Source: Lutraria lutraria (Eukaryota; Mollusca; Bivalvia; Venerida; Mactridae). Taken from it: a stretch of DNA of 64,000 nucleotides. Positions 10,875 through 24,404 of the stretch are shown piece after piece (the stretch's first letter is position 1; every line of letters starts with the position of its first letter). Where the stretch lies: contig OZ026843.1 of the NCBI GenBank assembly GCA_964023205.1, forward strand, positions 62,001-126,000. The letters are read 5' to 3'. Under the pieces are notes generated by a model. The model saw nothing but the letters and a program-made list of their open reading frames with translations, was not told the DNA's origin and searched no databases. A program made the position numbers and the translations under genes.

Positions 10875-11465
10875 CATTAATCTCATAGTTTTATAAAAGG
10901 AAAAAGTTCCATGACAGCCATGGTCGTTTATCATCGACAGTGGCTTATAAAATACAGAATTGAAAGAAATTGACATCACTGAAAACTTTTTCGTTATGAA
11001 TCATAAGTTGTCAGATGAATTTGGGAATTACAGCCAAACTTAACCGTCATGTTCTTTGAAAATGTGAAAATTAAGTTAATTTCAATATTGTATATGCTAA
11101 TACAGTAAAAACTGCTGTTTACAATGACATCCTGCTTACACCGACACTATTCTTTGGTCCCAAACATTTCCCTTTGTAATTTAAGGTAACTTTGCTTGTA
11201 ATGGCCGTCATATGTCTAATCTGACACTATTTGTCGGTCATAATGAACATTTTAATTGGCCCATCCTACACCGACACCACGGAGCGCATCGCTAATGTAT
11301 TGACATCACCATGTTATATACAACTGTATATTTTACGATTAAACTCCAATTATCGATATCGTCGATTAAATGGTAATTATAGTAGACAACTGTTAGAAGA
11401 TTTGAATCTTTTTGCATTGGAGAAGAATGACCGTTTTTTAAGTGAAATCGCCAATTATTGGAAGG
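10875..11465. other. Unclassified sequence, probably repeat-derived
   Basis: From about 11102 the sequence ACAGTAAAAACTGCTGTTTA and CACCGACACTATTCTTTGGT looks like the start of another Tigger-like non-autonomous element. CTACACCGACACCAC repeats a motif near 11270. No protein-coding exon was recognised. Confidence 0.35.
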
Positions 11466-11985
11466 TGATAAATCACCTTCCTTTGTAACCGGTGAGCAAT
11501 ATCCTGTCCGTGGTCTGGTCAAAAGAACAGCCGCATAAGAAATAGTGTTCAACTGAATAGTGTGATTATATACATTGTAGATGTATCTTGTATATTTCCC
11601 CAATTAAGTGTGATGGATCTAAATATATTTCAAAATATTTTATCGTAACCACGTGTAAAGAGCCAAGTGTCTCAATAAGTGCATGTTGGTAAAATAATGA
11701 CTTATTAAAATACGTAGAATTAAACCCGCGTATCCACTGTTAGCATGTAGCCAGTAAAATGACACTCCTGTGTTGCTGTTTTGCATAATTGTAACCCGTT
11801 TCCGTAAAATACGCAGTTCTACTTTCGGTTTTCGTCAGATGGGTCAGTAATTTCTCAATATGTCTATGCATTTGCAATGGATTGCCACCGATGTATGTCT
11901 TTTGTGCCACTTTGACATTATCTTGATATTCTTGTCTAATCGTACTGATTTACTGTCGACGCTGCAAATCGGAGATTAGCTGGTT
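11466..11985. repeat. Dispersed repeat family, third copy
   Basis: The part from 11717 to 11981 is nearly identical to 3939-4202. The part before it (11466-11716) matches the diverged copies at about 4250-4510 and 36215-36480, with shared GATGTATCT.GTATATTTCC and AATTAAGTGTG.TGGA motifs. It is therefore the most complete copy in the window and has no coding capacity. Confidence 0.6.
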
Positions 11986-13179
11986 CCCGTTAAAATCGGG
12001 GCCACACGTATAATGAAAAGAAAAAGGGAAGGGAGCACTTACTATTTACTTTTGTTATTTTATTTGGTTAAACGCGTTTATTTTTAGTATATTAGCAAAC
12101 ATGTTAACACATAATTAATTAAAACTTTGTTTCGGGCCATGTGTATAGTAATATGCACTAATAAATGCAACGGAAGGAACATCATACTGTAAATATAACA
12201 GTTTATCACCATAACACTTACTCCCTTACCGGATGTGACTTTTGATGGATGAAAACATCGCAAGGGCCAGGTGTAAAACGCGGATCCCGCGGATCCTGAT
12301 CCAATATAGAACATATAGGGGAAAATATGGAGTGTTACGGATCCATACATAACTTTTTTTATTATTTGACAGAATAAGACAAAATTGGTATCGAATTAAA
12401 GCTGAATATCACAGCTTCATAGGCATATCAGATAGTGTAGTTTTTAATGGAAAAACAAACGTGTAATCAAAGATAAAAACAGAGTATTTTGTCCCGGATC
12501 CAGATCTGCAAGTTAGAAAAATGAAGTATTACGGATCCATACATATCTTCTTTATAATTCGACAGAATAAGACAAAATTGGTATTGAATTAAAACTGAAT
12601 ATCACAGCTTCATAGGCATATCAGATATTGTAGTTTTTTATGGAAAAACAAACGTGTACTTAAAGATAAAAACTTGGTAATTAGTCCCGGATCCAGCTTT
12701 GAAATGTAGAAAAAATAGTGTCTCGGAATTAAAGGACACATTCATGTATCTTTTATATTTGGCATAATGATATGTTTTTAAACCAAAGATGGATCTTTTC
12801 TAAAAGTTCCTGTATGTCGACCGCTACCGTTTTGGCATCAGGTTCAGAAATGTCATTTGCACCAATGGCAACACCAACTGTCTAAAAATACAGACTAACA
12901 AAATATTAATCGGGGAAGAGGAGGTAGTCATAGTTATACACGTTCAAGTTCAAACTGTATCTATTGTCGAAATAGCATAATTTACAAAAAATATGGGTTT
13001 CATAAGAATTCAGATAAACAAATATATAACAGTACATCATACGTCAAAACAAAGTAATTATGTCTTTGCACATTTTTGAACAACTTTCTATGTGACCGTG
13101 ATAAAAATTAAAAGGATATTCATTACATTTGTAATTATATTATTAAGTTTAGTTAAAGAAATGACAAGTGTTAACTGAA

Positions 13180-14110
13180 CAGTTGTTAAAGACTCGTTCA
13201 CACATCTAGTGGTGGCGATCTAGGTGACAATAAATAAATCAATAAAAATTAATACATATGTACCCTACTTTTTCAGGTGTCAGGTCTACAGACCGTGACC
13301 AGGTAGGATTAATCTGATTAGGGACAATAAAACAAATAATTAAAAGATTAGACGTCATGTGGATTTTTTTAAAACAGCTCGTAAACAATTTCATAGAGCA
13401 AACTATCTTTATAAACTATGGAAATCAAATGCAAACAAAGAAAATTTAAGAGTCAAAAGTAAACAATATAAAAATATTATGAAAGGGTTCTATAATAAAT
13501 ATACAGAGAAAAAAATGTTGATAAACTGAGAAATCTTTAGACATCTGATCCAGGAAAATATTGGAAAATAATAAAAGGAAACAATAACGAAAATGTTGAA
13601 TGTGATATAAATGACTTGTTCGATCAACTTTTACAGAGAAAATAATTTTTCAAACGATATTGATGATAATGTACCAGATGGATATAATCAAGAACCGAAA
13701 TTAACTATCAACTCTCTAATAAACGCAAATGATATATCAACTTTTTAAGTTCAAATTTGAAAAATAATCTATTTTTTCTTCACCCTTGTCATCTTTACAA
13801 TACGCCATGATTCGATTTCGCACACGAAATCATCACTTACCAATAGAGATTGGAAATTGACCAAATATTCCTTTAAATGAAAGAATCTGTAATACTTGCA
13901 ATAAGTTAGGCGATGAATTTCACTTCCTATTTGAATGTTAAGTATTGGATTACAATGTTGGAAATATTTCATTCATCACTTTCATCTCTTTTCTTTTTTT
14001 TGTTGTTGTTGTTTGTTATGAAAATCACTGTATATGTAACAATATGATATCATGTTTGTTCCCTCATTTTGTCATGAAAGTGATATGAGTGTAATAAAGG
14101 AATTTTGACT
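13180..14110 (+). mobile_element. Internally deleted LINE (5' UTR, linker, C-terminal domain)
   Basis: The stretch at about 13280-13370 resembles the presumed 5' UTR of the minus-strand LINE at 25240-25400 (GACCGTGACCAGGTAGGATT, then AATTAAAAGATTAGACGTCA). It is followed by a diverged LINE linker region (near 13374-13625, a frame with YLYKLWKSN and DPGKYWKIIKGNN). It then jumps to the C-terminal Cys/His region (near 13800-13940, NERICNTCNKLGDEFHFLFEC split by stops). The reverse transcriptase is missing. The 3' end reads GAGTGTAATAAAGGAATTTTG. It is a dead non-LTR retrotransposon inside FB-1. Confidence 0.6.
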
Positions 14111-14253
14111 TTGATCGACTTTGTAGAGCATCTCTTTAAAGTTCTCCTTTAAAAGCCGACCGTTGTGTGAATAATTGAAATACAATGTATCTTAATTATC
14201 TTTCTCAAAATAAACTCATATAATAATGTATAAAATTCTATAAATGTAATTTA

Positions 14254-14783
14254 TTAAGGTAGTATGCGACCTTTCCCCGACGTCATGGGTCAAAAATCGA
14301 AATATTAAATTTTTTACTGTTTTCCGACCCGTTTCCTAGCAACGCCACGATGAATGTCAGCAGTGTAAAACCGACATTTTGCATGCAAAACTGGTTCAAA
14401 CATACCGCTATTGTAATTTCGGATACATCAACGTCAAGGACTCTTTCTGCTGATATAAGTTTTAATGGGGTTTTGCCGTCATTGTTTTCCTGGCGGAACT
14501 TTAAGTACTAAACATACGTCCGTTTTTCACCCGTAATTTTGACCCCCAATTATATTTCAGTATACTTTTGGTATACGGAAGTAGATTCAATCAACTTATG
14601 AATCGCATGTTGATATTGTGGAGATGTTAACAAGCAATTATAAAATATAAAAATAATATGTCATCGCGCATTATTTTTCACAAAATTGCAATGTAGTAAA
14701 GTTCGGACATCATGTTATTTTTATATTTTATAAAAATCGATTTTTGACCCATGACGTCAAGGAAAGGTCGCAAACTACCTTAA
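14254..14783. mobile_element. MITE with TTAA target duplication (piggyBac-like)
   Basis: A 522-bp element (14258-14779) with inverted ends GGTAGTATGCGACCTTTCC and GGAAAGGTCGCAAACTACC, flanked by TTAA on both sides. The inverted match continues inward through GACGTCATGGGTCAAAAATCG. TTAA specificity is the hallmark of piggyBac-type transposition. There is no open frame, so a transposase would have to come from elsewhere. It lies inside FB-1. Confidence 0.7.
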
Positions 14784-15239
14784 ATAAACTTTTTGTACAT
14801 AAAAAGTTCTATACGTACCTCTATACTCATCCTTCATTTTTATTACATTGTACATGCTTGATTTTCCATTATAAATACTACAATATCTGATCTGCATATG
14901 AAGCTGTGATGTTCAGCTTTAATTCAATACCAATTTTGTCTTATTCTGTCAAATAATAAAGAAGTTATGAATGGATCCGTAACACTCCATTTTTCTAACT
15001 TGCAGAACTGGATCCGAGACAAAATACTCAGTTTTTATTTTTAATAACACGTTTGTTTTTCCATTAAAAACTACAATATTTGATACGCATATGAAGCTGT
15101 GATATTCAGCTTTTATTCTGTCAAATTATAAAAAAGTTATGTATGGATCCGTAACACTCCATATTTCCCCCTATATGTTCTATATTGGATCCGGATCCAG
15201 ATCCGCGGAATCCGCGTTTTACACCTCGCCCATCGCAAG

Positions 15240-18200
15240 CTGGACGAAAAACGACGATTCAGTTGATATTTTGCCAGTAAATGAGGTGAATTTGGTTCGT
15301 TTATCGGTGTTAAACAACAAAGGACTTTACGCTTTACTATACTGTTAAGTTATTATTATCTAATTTGGAAAATAACATATGATATTTGATGTTATTGTTC
15401 AACAGACTTTCATTATCATGACTGGAGAAGTTTACAAATGTTGATTTATTACAAATATTCGAAAATTTTGTGATTTGCAGTGGCGTCAGTGCATGTATAT
15501 TTGATTGTTTATGTATGCATTCATGTATTTTTATTAGACATCAATCAAACTACCTGATGCAGTGCAAGTAAGGTAAAAAATCAATGCATTTGGTTTTTCA
15601 TTTCATTTGCCAGGTTTGAATATTGCTTAGATATACCAGGGATGCTATATAACATGTAACATAAAAATACTCTCAATAACAATGAAGTAATACATCAACT
15701 GATTGCATTTCTTGACATTCTGACGTCCACATTGATTTTTGCTTGATGAACTTATTACCGACTATCGACCAATCAAATGCGAGATATGTAGTAACGCGGG
15801 AAATTCCTGCGTCAGTACTAAACTTAAACTGGTTCCCGTTCCATGTTGCAGTGCACCAAAGGAACAGGTACGGTCTAAAATATCCAGCGTTCTGATTGGT
15901 CAACCCGTTTTAGCTATTTCATTGGTTGTGTTCATTCGAAAACATCGGGGATTTCCATACATCTGATAAAAATGTACGCGGAGATGTTAGTGCTAATGTT
16001 GGATGTATTATCAAACTCATTTGAGTCCATGCTTCAATCAACTTCAGTGCTTGGTGGTACCTGGCAAAATCCACTATGTAGACATCTATTACACATCCCC
16101 AACTTTTTTAACCATCCAGTATTGGTAAACCGATAATCTTTTTATATAGAATAAAGAAGGCTATTGTTAAATAACTCGTCATAACTTTCTTTCTGTTTAA
16201 CACACAAATTTTGTTACTATCACAAAAGTTTGTTTAATTCATCTGCCTTTTTATGAATATTTTTTTATTAATTTAAAATAATAAATCAATGGTCCTTTTT
16301 AAGTTTAAAAACTATAACCCTTCATCTTTTTTACGGCCTCTACTTTCTATTGTAAAACCGAAAAAAATGCCAATTTAGGAATTTATATTCCGTTTTGTTT
16401 CAAATTTACACCACTTTGTTAAAATATTACAAAATTTGTTACTATTACATTGTCTTGGTATTTTATTTTACTTTTAAGATATATAAAAATAATTAGGCTT
16501 AATTGACATCTTCGAAGTCCTTTTTAACTTTTAGTCAACTGACCTGTTAATTTAAATAAGAATTTATCGTCTCGGTAATACTCGGTATTTTCCGTAAGAA
16601 TACCGAAGATACCGATATCTCTATATACTACTACCACACATTATGTTCGGTTTTATGTTAAATCTTCAGATCAACGCAAATAAATTAATTCTAATATTTA
16701 TTAAATGAGAAAAGTCGTATTTGTGAAGAAAGGAAGATTATAATTAGAGTATCATAATTAAACAATTGTTTCATATTCTAAATAATTTTTAATGTATATT
16801 AGTTAAATTTGAAAACATTTCCTGATATTATTGAACTTACAGTAGTGTACATGAGAACTAAGAAATAAGACAATGTTACTTTTTATAATGAAATGTTAAA
16901 CTTATTACATGAATGTAACGCTTGACAATTGTGTGAAAAATAGAATAAGTTTAATTCTGTATCTGCTTAATTCTCCAGGTGATAATTGCACACACAATCG
17001 CCTATTAAACAGACTCAATTAATTTTTTTGTATTTTTTGTTGTTGTTGAAAATACGTGATGTAATTATTAAATGTAAATTATGATTAAAGTTTTCTAGAG
17101 TAATATGCTCAGTTGTAATAACTTAAGTTACTATTTCTGAATGAAAGTGATGTTTTAAATAAAAAAATAATGACAATGGTCAAACATTATATATTAAATC
17201 CGAGGTACACTGGATCTTTTATGACCCTTAAATTGCTTTATTATCTGTCTCCAATCAGAATATAGCCTGCGGGTAAAGTAACATCCTTGCTGTCTGTGTT
17301 TTATGGTCAGACTTTCATTGCATAATATTGCAAAATCCATAATCCGTAAAATGTATATGAGGGAGTAAACTGTAAATTTTCATTTCTCTAAATCGTTGAA
17401 AGGTCATTTATAAAGGAGAAAGGGCTGTTCGGAGTGGATTTTTTTGTTTAAGTTAAGACAAAAAAATCTTTACACACAAAATATCCCATATTAACATACA
17501 TCGGAAAGAATTATTGCAAGCACGTCTAAAGATTTTTTAAACATTTTCTTTGATAAATGATAAATTAGCAGCGTGTGTAGTGAAAACCCAACGATGAAAA
17601 AAGAGAAATTGACAGGCCATTTGATGGCATCAATGTAATTTACTGCAGTTGTACACTATCCTATTTTCTTCAACAGTATACCCAAAATATGCAGATTAAA
17701 CGCGATTTTGTGCCCTTTAATGTAATAATCACTATGCCTCTGGGACTTATATAAAGATTGGGGATGTGCTTATATATGATATCACTTTTTACCAACTGCT
17801 TTTATGTAAACATGTATATAAGACAATGTACATATATATAACGGGGAGATGTTTACGAATGCATAAAACTGTGAATGAAGTCTATAATCCACAGTAAACT
17901 AGATTTTTTTTATAAACATGCATACTCATATACGAAGTATTACAAAACATTCTGTTTATTAAATTTTGTGATTTTCAAAATTAAATTATTATATAATTTA
18001 AAGCCGCAGTGTACTTGTATAAAAACGAAGAATTAACACTAATATTCTAAACGTTTAAGCATTTTTTATGATCATAAGATTTTCAACATTTACGTTTTTG
18101 TTTAAAGCCACGGTGTATTTATATAAAAATACAGAAAAGTTTTAATAATTACTGTCTGTGAAATAAAGAAATATTTTGTTCTATTCGGCTTATGTAAAAA

Positions 18201-20319
18201 AACTGATACATGCACATTTGTAATTTTCAAGATAACGATAAAAAAATATTTATTTTATAAAAAATCACAACCTTATCAAAATTATAAAAACTATATAAAG
18301 TTGTTACTTTAAATTAGTCTGCCTGATATCTGGGACCATATATAATGGTCCCAGCTGATATGAAAAGTTAAAATGTTATTGAATAACTGAAACATCGATT
18401 AGTCCCGATCCAACAGTAGATGCCTAAGGTCAGATTAGTCACACGTGACTGGTTTTATGGTCCTGTATACCACGCATGCTTGCAGATAGGCAATAACACA
18501 GTGCTCTAATGATGGGTAACTCTGGTGATAATCTGATGGCACCCTAAATTTGACTTAATTCCCTTGATTTCCCCGATTTCATGATGGTCATGAAAGTTGG
18601 CCATGAATGATTTGCCATAAAAGAACATTATAGTCATTCACAAATAAGTAATGTAGTCAATAATAGTGATTGGACAATACAGATTATATCGTCTTTTGTT
18701 ATTGTACCGGTTTTGTCACTCACAAATACATACCGATACAGCCGACGCCGTGCATTGATACATGCAGAAACAGCCTTGAAATGATATTCTTGTCAGTCTA
18801 CTAGCTACGACTAGTCAGTATGGCCCTCTCCAATAACTAGATTACTTCCCTTTGTAAATCGACGCTGATGTCCCCTGATAAGGAATAATTCTACTTCCGG
18901 GGACTACGCTAATATCGATGATAATGGCGGACAACTGAGAAATTCTCAGTGCGTTAAAGAAATGCTTTTTGTTTACTTGCTAAACTGATAAGCTAAAAAG
19001 TTATACACAGGTCGTTGGCCAGCATTTTCATGGTAATTAACGTGAATTAATTAGATTCGTGGAAGGGTCAATTAAGCTCGATATTAGGAATGTGTATGAT
19101 AAAGAAAACTCAAACTATCCAAGTATGTTAGTGGCGAGAGTTTGAAATGTTCACGTTTGCGAATTGTGGTTGGAGAGATGTTGAAACGTACATCTTATAG
19201 TATGTGATGATGTCTCAGTGGCAGAGTCTCACTGGTACCTGAACTCTGAACATATATACAATTATTTTGCTGATAAGTTGTATACAAAACGTCAAGTCCA
19301 GTCATATATGAAAAGGGCCATATTCAGCGTCTGTCTAAATAGGATTTGTGGTTTTATTAAATACTTACACTAGTATTCAGTGCATATATACATCAATAAT
19401 TATATTATTTTCCGGTTCACCGCTACAATCACAAGAAATAAATAAATAAAATAAAAATCATTTGTGATATGTGTTTTTGAAGCTTTCAATGTACTACTGT
19501 TTTCACACGACCGTGAGAGAATGACAACGTGAAACTCTGATCATATACAGCTAGTTTTGCTGTTTCATTATTTGAAATGTATGAAGGTGTGAAAAAAGAA
19601 ATTAATTGTGCAGGAACGGGCCCTTACTTATTGAATATCATTGACACATTAATAAGGAATGTGTTGATTATCAAATTTGTCACTGTGTTAAAAAGAATAC
19701 TTATTTTTGGCATCTCGTTTAAACTCATCATTCATAAAAAAATAGAATAAAAAAGCCTTATAAGCCAAAATAGCTATACAAGCTATTTATATATAACATA
19801 TCTATCATCTTCATCTTTTAGAATATACATGTATATCTATCAATTCCATAGCTATCAATGAAATAACCCACGTTCGTATAATATTGTGAAACTACTTGTA
19901 TTAAATCTATGACCGTTATACCTGGCATCATTATTATATACACACATATAATTAATTATTACAACAGCCTGGCTACCCTTATTTTGTAAAAATTATTTAC
20001 GGTTCCAAAAACGACTATGTCTTCAAAATGCAAAATATTTATTCATTTACAATTTAGTTCTGCTGTCCGATAATGCTACCGACTCGAACCGCTCTTTCAT
20101 TGAACCAAATATTTTCCTTACGAAATTACTACATGTATAGAACAGAACATGATTTTAATTAGTAACTTATTAATAACATAGTATCTCGTTACAAACATAT
20201 GTATAAATACAATAAAGTTTTGATATATATATATATCCCTACTATGTAATATGGCCTGTTTCTGCAGATTAACACGTAATATCGTGTTGTTTTATGGTCC
20301 CATAAACCAATTAACAATA
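15240..20319. other. Five-kilobase AT-rich interval without recognisable genes
   Basis: I see no exon series, mobile-element protein or long terminal repeat. A short perfect palindrome CTGGGACCAT/ATGGTCCCAG lies near 18331-18355. A (TA)n run lies at about 20224-20235. The less AT-rich part (15700-15960) holds CCAAT boxes and is listed separately. Confidence 0.5.
15765..15960. promoter_or_regulatory. CCAAT-box cluster, possible promoter
   Basis: Within 160 bp there are three CCAAT/ATTGG pentamers: GACCAATCAAA (CCAAT at 15769), TGATTGGTCAA (ATTGG at 15895) and CATTGGTTGTG (ATTGG at 15921). The local composition is richer in GC than the surroundings. CCAAT boxes bind NF-Y in animal promoters. 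No downstream exon was recognised on either strand, so the role is uncertain. Confidence 0.3.
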
Positions 20320-20555
20320 AAAAACAGAACAGAACTTTGTTCAAGACGAGTACATAGTACATAGTCATACAATATATTTATATATAATACATTATAAACA
20401 TCAAGGTCAGTAGCAATTAAAATAATAAATCTGTAAGTATTTTACCTACATGAGAATGAAATAGTAAGAAATTTATATAATACAATCCGATAAATAAACC
20501 AAACATATACTTGACAAACAAAATTTGAATACAATATCATTTTACATATTTTATA

Positions 20556-22860
20556 TTATCTCTGGTTGTTTATCACATTTGTAGGAATATTAGTTGCAAT
20601 TTTGCAATATAGAGCTAAATTAAACATTACATTTTTGTCACAATTCTTCATTAAACCGATATACTTAAACATACTAGGTCTATTATAATAAAATTTATTA
20701 ATATAAGATTTACGTATATGAGAGTATACACGACAAATGATGATAAAATGATACTCATCCTTTTTATCACGTGTATTACAAATTTGACAATATCTTTCGT
20801 TTCGAGGAATGTTGTTTCTAGAGTACCTACCAGTATGAATTCTTAGTGAATGTGCTGATATTCTTAAACGAGTAATGAACAGACGTAAGTTATAAGGTAA
20901 ATAATCTAAGTAAGATTCATATTCAAAAATAAATTTACATTGATTATATAACATTAACACATTGCTTGTTTCCTTACAACTAAACCAATCTTGTAAAAAC
21001 AATCAATAGCACGTTGCTTAAAGAGATACATAAATTGTTTAACATTCACAGTAAACGGATCTTCCCATACATAAAGAAAACCATGTTCAACTAACATTTG
21101 TTTCAAATAGTATATCCAATTACGAGCACCTTTGTTAAAATCACGCATAGATTGATTATAAACATAACGGATGATAATATTATCTGTTTGTAATAATTTA
21201 AACCAGTATTTTAAAATTATTATATATCTTGATATAAACAATGGGTATCTGCCAAGTTCATCATATATAGCAGTTGAAGATGTGGACTTTCTAACATTTA
21301 AAATACGTTTACAAAACTTAAGATGAATTCGTTCTATATCTTTACATTTACTAAAACCCTAAATTTCTGAGGAATAATGCAGAATAGAACCTACAAAAGC
21401 ATCAAACAATTGACATAAAATCTTTGGTTTCATTTTAAACTTTTCGCATTTTATCAAAAATACATTTAAAGGCTTCAGAGCTTTACCAACTATATACTGT
21501 TGATTAAGATTGAATGTCCCGGTGTAATTAAAAACCGTCCCCAAATAATTAAAATTGTCCACAATCCATTATACATCCAATTTTCATTTAACAATAGTTT
21601 ACCCCGTTTTCTAAAGACCATAACTTTTGTTGTCTTTGTATTAACTTCTAACCCCAATTTTGACAATATACAGTAATTGATTAAGACAATTTTGTCATTC
21701 TTGAGGTGTTTTGGCAAGTATTACCATATCATCTGCAAAAAGCAATAAAATTAAAACAATATCATCAATTTGTAAACCGGAGCTATTCTCCTTCTGTAAA
21801 TATAATTCTAAATCTTCAACAAATAATAAAAACAATATTAGTGACATAATCTCTCCTTGTCTTAATCCTACAGAATACTCGAAAAAATCAGAATAATTAT
21901 TACAACTTCGAACACAAGATTTCACCTTTTGATACATATCCTTTATTACTCTAAGTAATTTACCTTGTATACCAATATTATATAATTTCATCCATAAACA
22001 TTTCTGTAGATAGTATCAAAACATTTACATAAATCAACGAAAACACAATACAATCGTTTGTTTTCAAATAAATAATTATTTACAATATTAAACAGAATAA
22101 ACAAGGCATCAGTGGTTGACCTCCCTTTTCTAAAACCAAACTGAGCATCTGTAATTACATTATTGCTTTCACAGAAAGTAGTAATCCTAGTATTTAAAAT
22201 CGTAGTAAAGAGTTTAGATAAACAACTTACTAAAGTTATACCTCTATAATTATTTACATCGTTATAATCTCCTTTTTTGTGCAGTGGAACAATAACCCCT
22301 TCCATTCATTTATCAGGAAAATAACCAGATTCCAAAATAGAGTTTAAAATATCACATAAATGAGACGATAAAATATCAGAACATGAAATGATATATTCGT
22401 TAAGTATAAAATCACAACCGGATGCTTTATTACTTTTAAGGCACTTAATAGCATTTTGTACTTCTTCTATACTAATTTTTGCATCTAACTCTTCGTAAGT
22501 ACAATCCGTGTCATTAAAGTCATGACTTTCACAAAATGTTTCAGCATCAGCATTATTTGCTTGGAATAGGCCATTACTTATTTCTGAAAAATATTTTTGA
22601 AATTCTTCTAGACTAATGTTATTAGAATGATTACTCTTTTTGTTTTTAAAATATTGCAAAATTGCTTGGGTTTCGCGTGCCTTAGATTTTCGAGTTCTGT
22701 GATTTTAGACCTTTCATAAGACGGTCGTTTTTTCTTACACAATTTTTTGTAAATAAATTTATCATGACAAAACGTTTCTCGATTTTCAGTGGTGTTTTCC
22801 ATATTATACTGTTTTAATGATCTAAGATAATTTTGCCGTGCATCGATACAATCTCTATCG
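20556..22860 (-). pseudogene. LINE-A reverse transcriptase and C-terminal domain, frameshifted
   Basis: The reading frame breaks several times but the order is canonical for a non-LTR ORF2. The linker has WFDRDCIDARQNYL near 22860. The finger region (22659-22306) has LKSNKASGCDFI. The palm region (22305-21988) has NYRGITLVSCLSKLF and FGFRKGRSTTDA. GLRQGE and the catalytic FADD (about 21739-21728) follow in 21991-21695. The thumb segment has YLGTVF. The C-terminal part (21002-20556) carries CQICN and DEYHFIIIC, a CCHC-like knuckle seen in this mollusc LINE group. One catalytic box residue is changed (CKCFD in place of .KAFD). It is inactive as it stands. Confidence 0.75.
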
Positions 22861-22910
22861 AACCAGTCTTTATGCTCATAATAAGATTTATCTGTAAAAT
22901 ATGGCTTGTT

Positions 22911-23575
22911 TTACTGCTCGAATATGTTTTTTGTAAATAATTGGTCAGCTGACTCACGGATTATAGAAGTAAAATTATTTATCGCGTCATTAATTGATTG
23001 CCTACTTTGTGTATTTATATTACTTGAAACATGATTGAAATGTGGTAATCTTGCTATTATTCGATATCTAAACTCATCTTTTAAGGTGTCATTCCACTTG
23101 TAGCTTACACCGCTAACTTTTTCTTGTGTATTTAAAATAACGTTACGATTCAATGAGAACTTCAATGGAGCATGGTCACTAAACTCATTAAAAGAATCAA
23201 TACAAAAATTTCTTATTGAGTTAAAATCACACTCTCGTGCTAAAAACAAGTCAATCATTGGTGCTCCGTTTGTGTTAGCAAATGTATAAGAACCACGCAT
23301 ATCAAATAAACGTCCATTAATTAACCTAAAACCTGAAGATTTACAAAAGTCAAGTAAACGAATGCCTAGATTATTACAGGTATTATCCATAGAGGCCCTG
23401 TCGAGGTAACAATCAGGAACATAATCAGCATCGTCAATTTCAGAGTTTAAAAAATCATGCTCAATAAAATCGCGTCTGGTTCCGACACGGCTGTTCCAAT
23501 CACCAACTAAATAAACAGTACATAAACTAGTAAAATCATTAACATCATGCTCAATAACGTCAAATAAATCAATAT
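22911..23575 (-). pseudogene. LINE-A endonuclease, C-terminal half
   Basis: Encodes the second half of an APE-type endonuclease: GDWNSRVGTRRDF near 23505, GAPMIDLFLAR and then EFSDHAPLKFSLN near 23180. The SDHAP motif contains the catalytic Asp-His pair of the AP-endonuclease fold. The frame is open over most of the segment. The N-terminal half is separated from it by the insertion at 23576-24404. Confidence 0.7.
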
Positions 23576-24404
23576 TTTATATATATGAATTGGAGAATCT
23601 TCGCACCAAATCTAGGTACAACAAATATACATATCATCTTTTAAGTGAAATCAAAGCTCTGAAGGTACTGCTGTTGTTCGGAACTACAAAGCAGTCAAAA
23701 GTTGAATTTCTTTGTAGGGAGAGTTTTTGAATCCGAACGATAGTTCGCACATGAATTTCGATGCAGACTTAAGTACTACTAACGCTTTTCTACACCCGCT
23801 ATGAAGTTGTTAAAGCTGTTCCCATTCCATGTGCTTTCAGTACTTTGATTTATGATTCCCATCTGATCACAAAAAGTAGTTAAGCAAATAGCATAATATC
23901 ATATAGTCTACATTACCTGCCTCTTTGTATACTCAATTTTTGTGGAATGTAATATCTCACACATGAAGACACACTCGAAGAAAAAGTTACACGTTATAAG
24001 CATTAAATCAATCGATTACAATTTCCCGATGAACCACCTTTTCTAAATGTCTGGTTGACACACAGTTATCATCATATCGTCCATGAATTCAATGATGACT
24101 TCTATACGTTTACAATAGAAGCTAGGAACCAGACAAATTAGCATATAAAGCACGAGGATTATGACGTCATCCTTCCTTGAAATGTGTGTACTGATAGTAA
24201 ATATTGTAGTAATCCGAGGGACAGGATTGTTTAGATTTTTTACGACTGTCTAGTATTGCTCGTTTACGATATTGCATAGTCATCTGATTTTGACTTATAT
24301 GCACGTTTTATTTGAATTTGTATTTATGCCATTGAACTGAAAAAATGGAACTATTTTCGTAAGCGGAAGGTGAAATTAATGGAAGCTGTTCGGTATGCAG
24401 GTTT
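23576..24404. mobile_element. Insertion splitting the LINE-A endonuclease
   Basis: About 830 bp lie between the two halves of the endonuclease. Part of it (about 23650-23790) is the inverted counterpart of the repeat at 7245-7385. No target duplication or terminal repeat could be fixed by eye, so the limits are approximate and the class is unknown. Confidence 0.45.

Larger units (their letters stand above)
12256..15239. mobile_element. Foldback element FB-1 with 9-bp target duplication
   Basis: The element runs from 12265 to 15230. It starts GGCCAGGTGTAAAACGCGG and ends with the inverted form CCGCGTTTTACACCTCGCC. It is flanked on both sides by CATCGCAAG (12256-12264 and 15231-15239). Each arm (about 12265-12770 and 14840-15230) holds two direct subrepeats, landmarks GGATCCATACATAAC and GACAAAATTGGTAT on the left and their complements on the right. 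Long, internally repetitive inverted arms plus a 9-bp duplication resemble Drosophila Foldback, sea-urchin TU or Mutator-like elements. The interior contains a deleted LINE and a MITE. No transposase was seen, so it is non-autonomous. Confidence 0.8.

Noticed and set aside
18880..18945. ATAATGGCGGACAACTGA as a gene start
   Set aside because: The frame closes after four codons and no splice donor intervenes.
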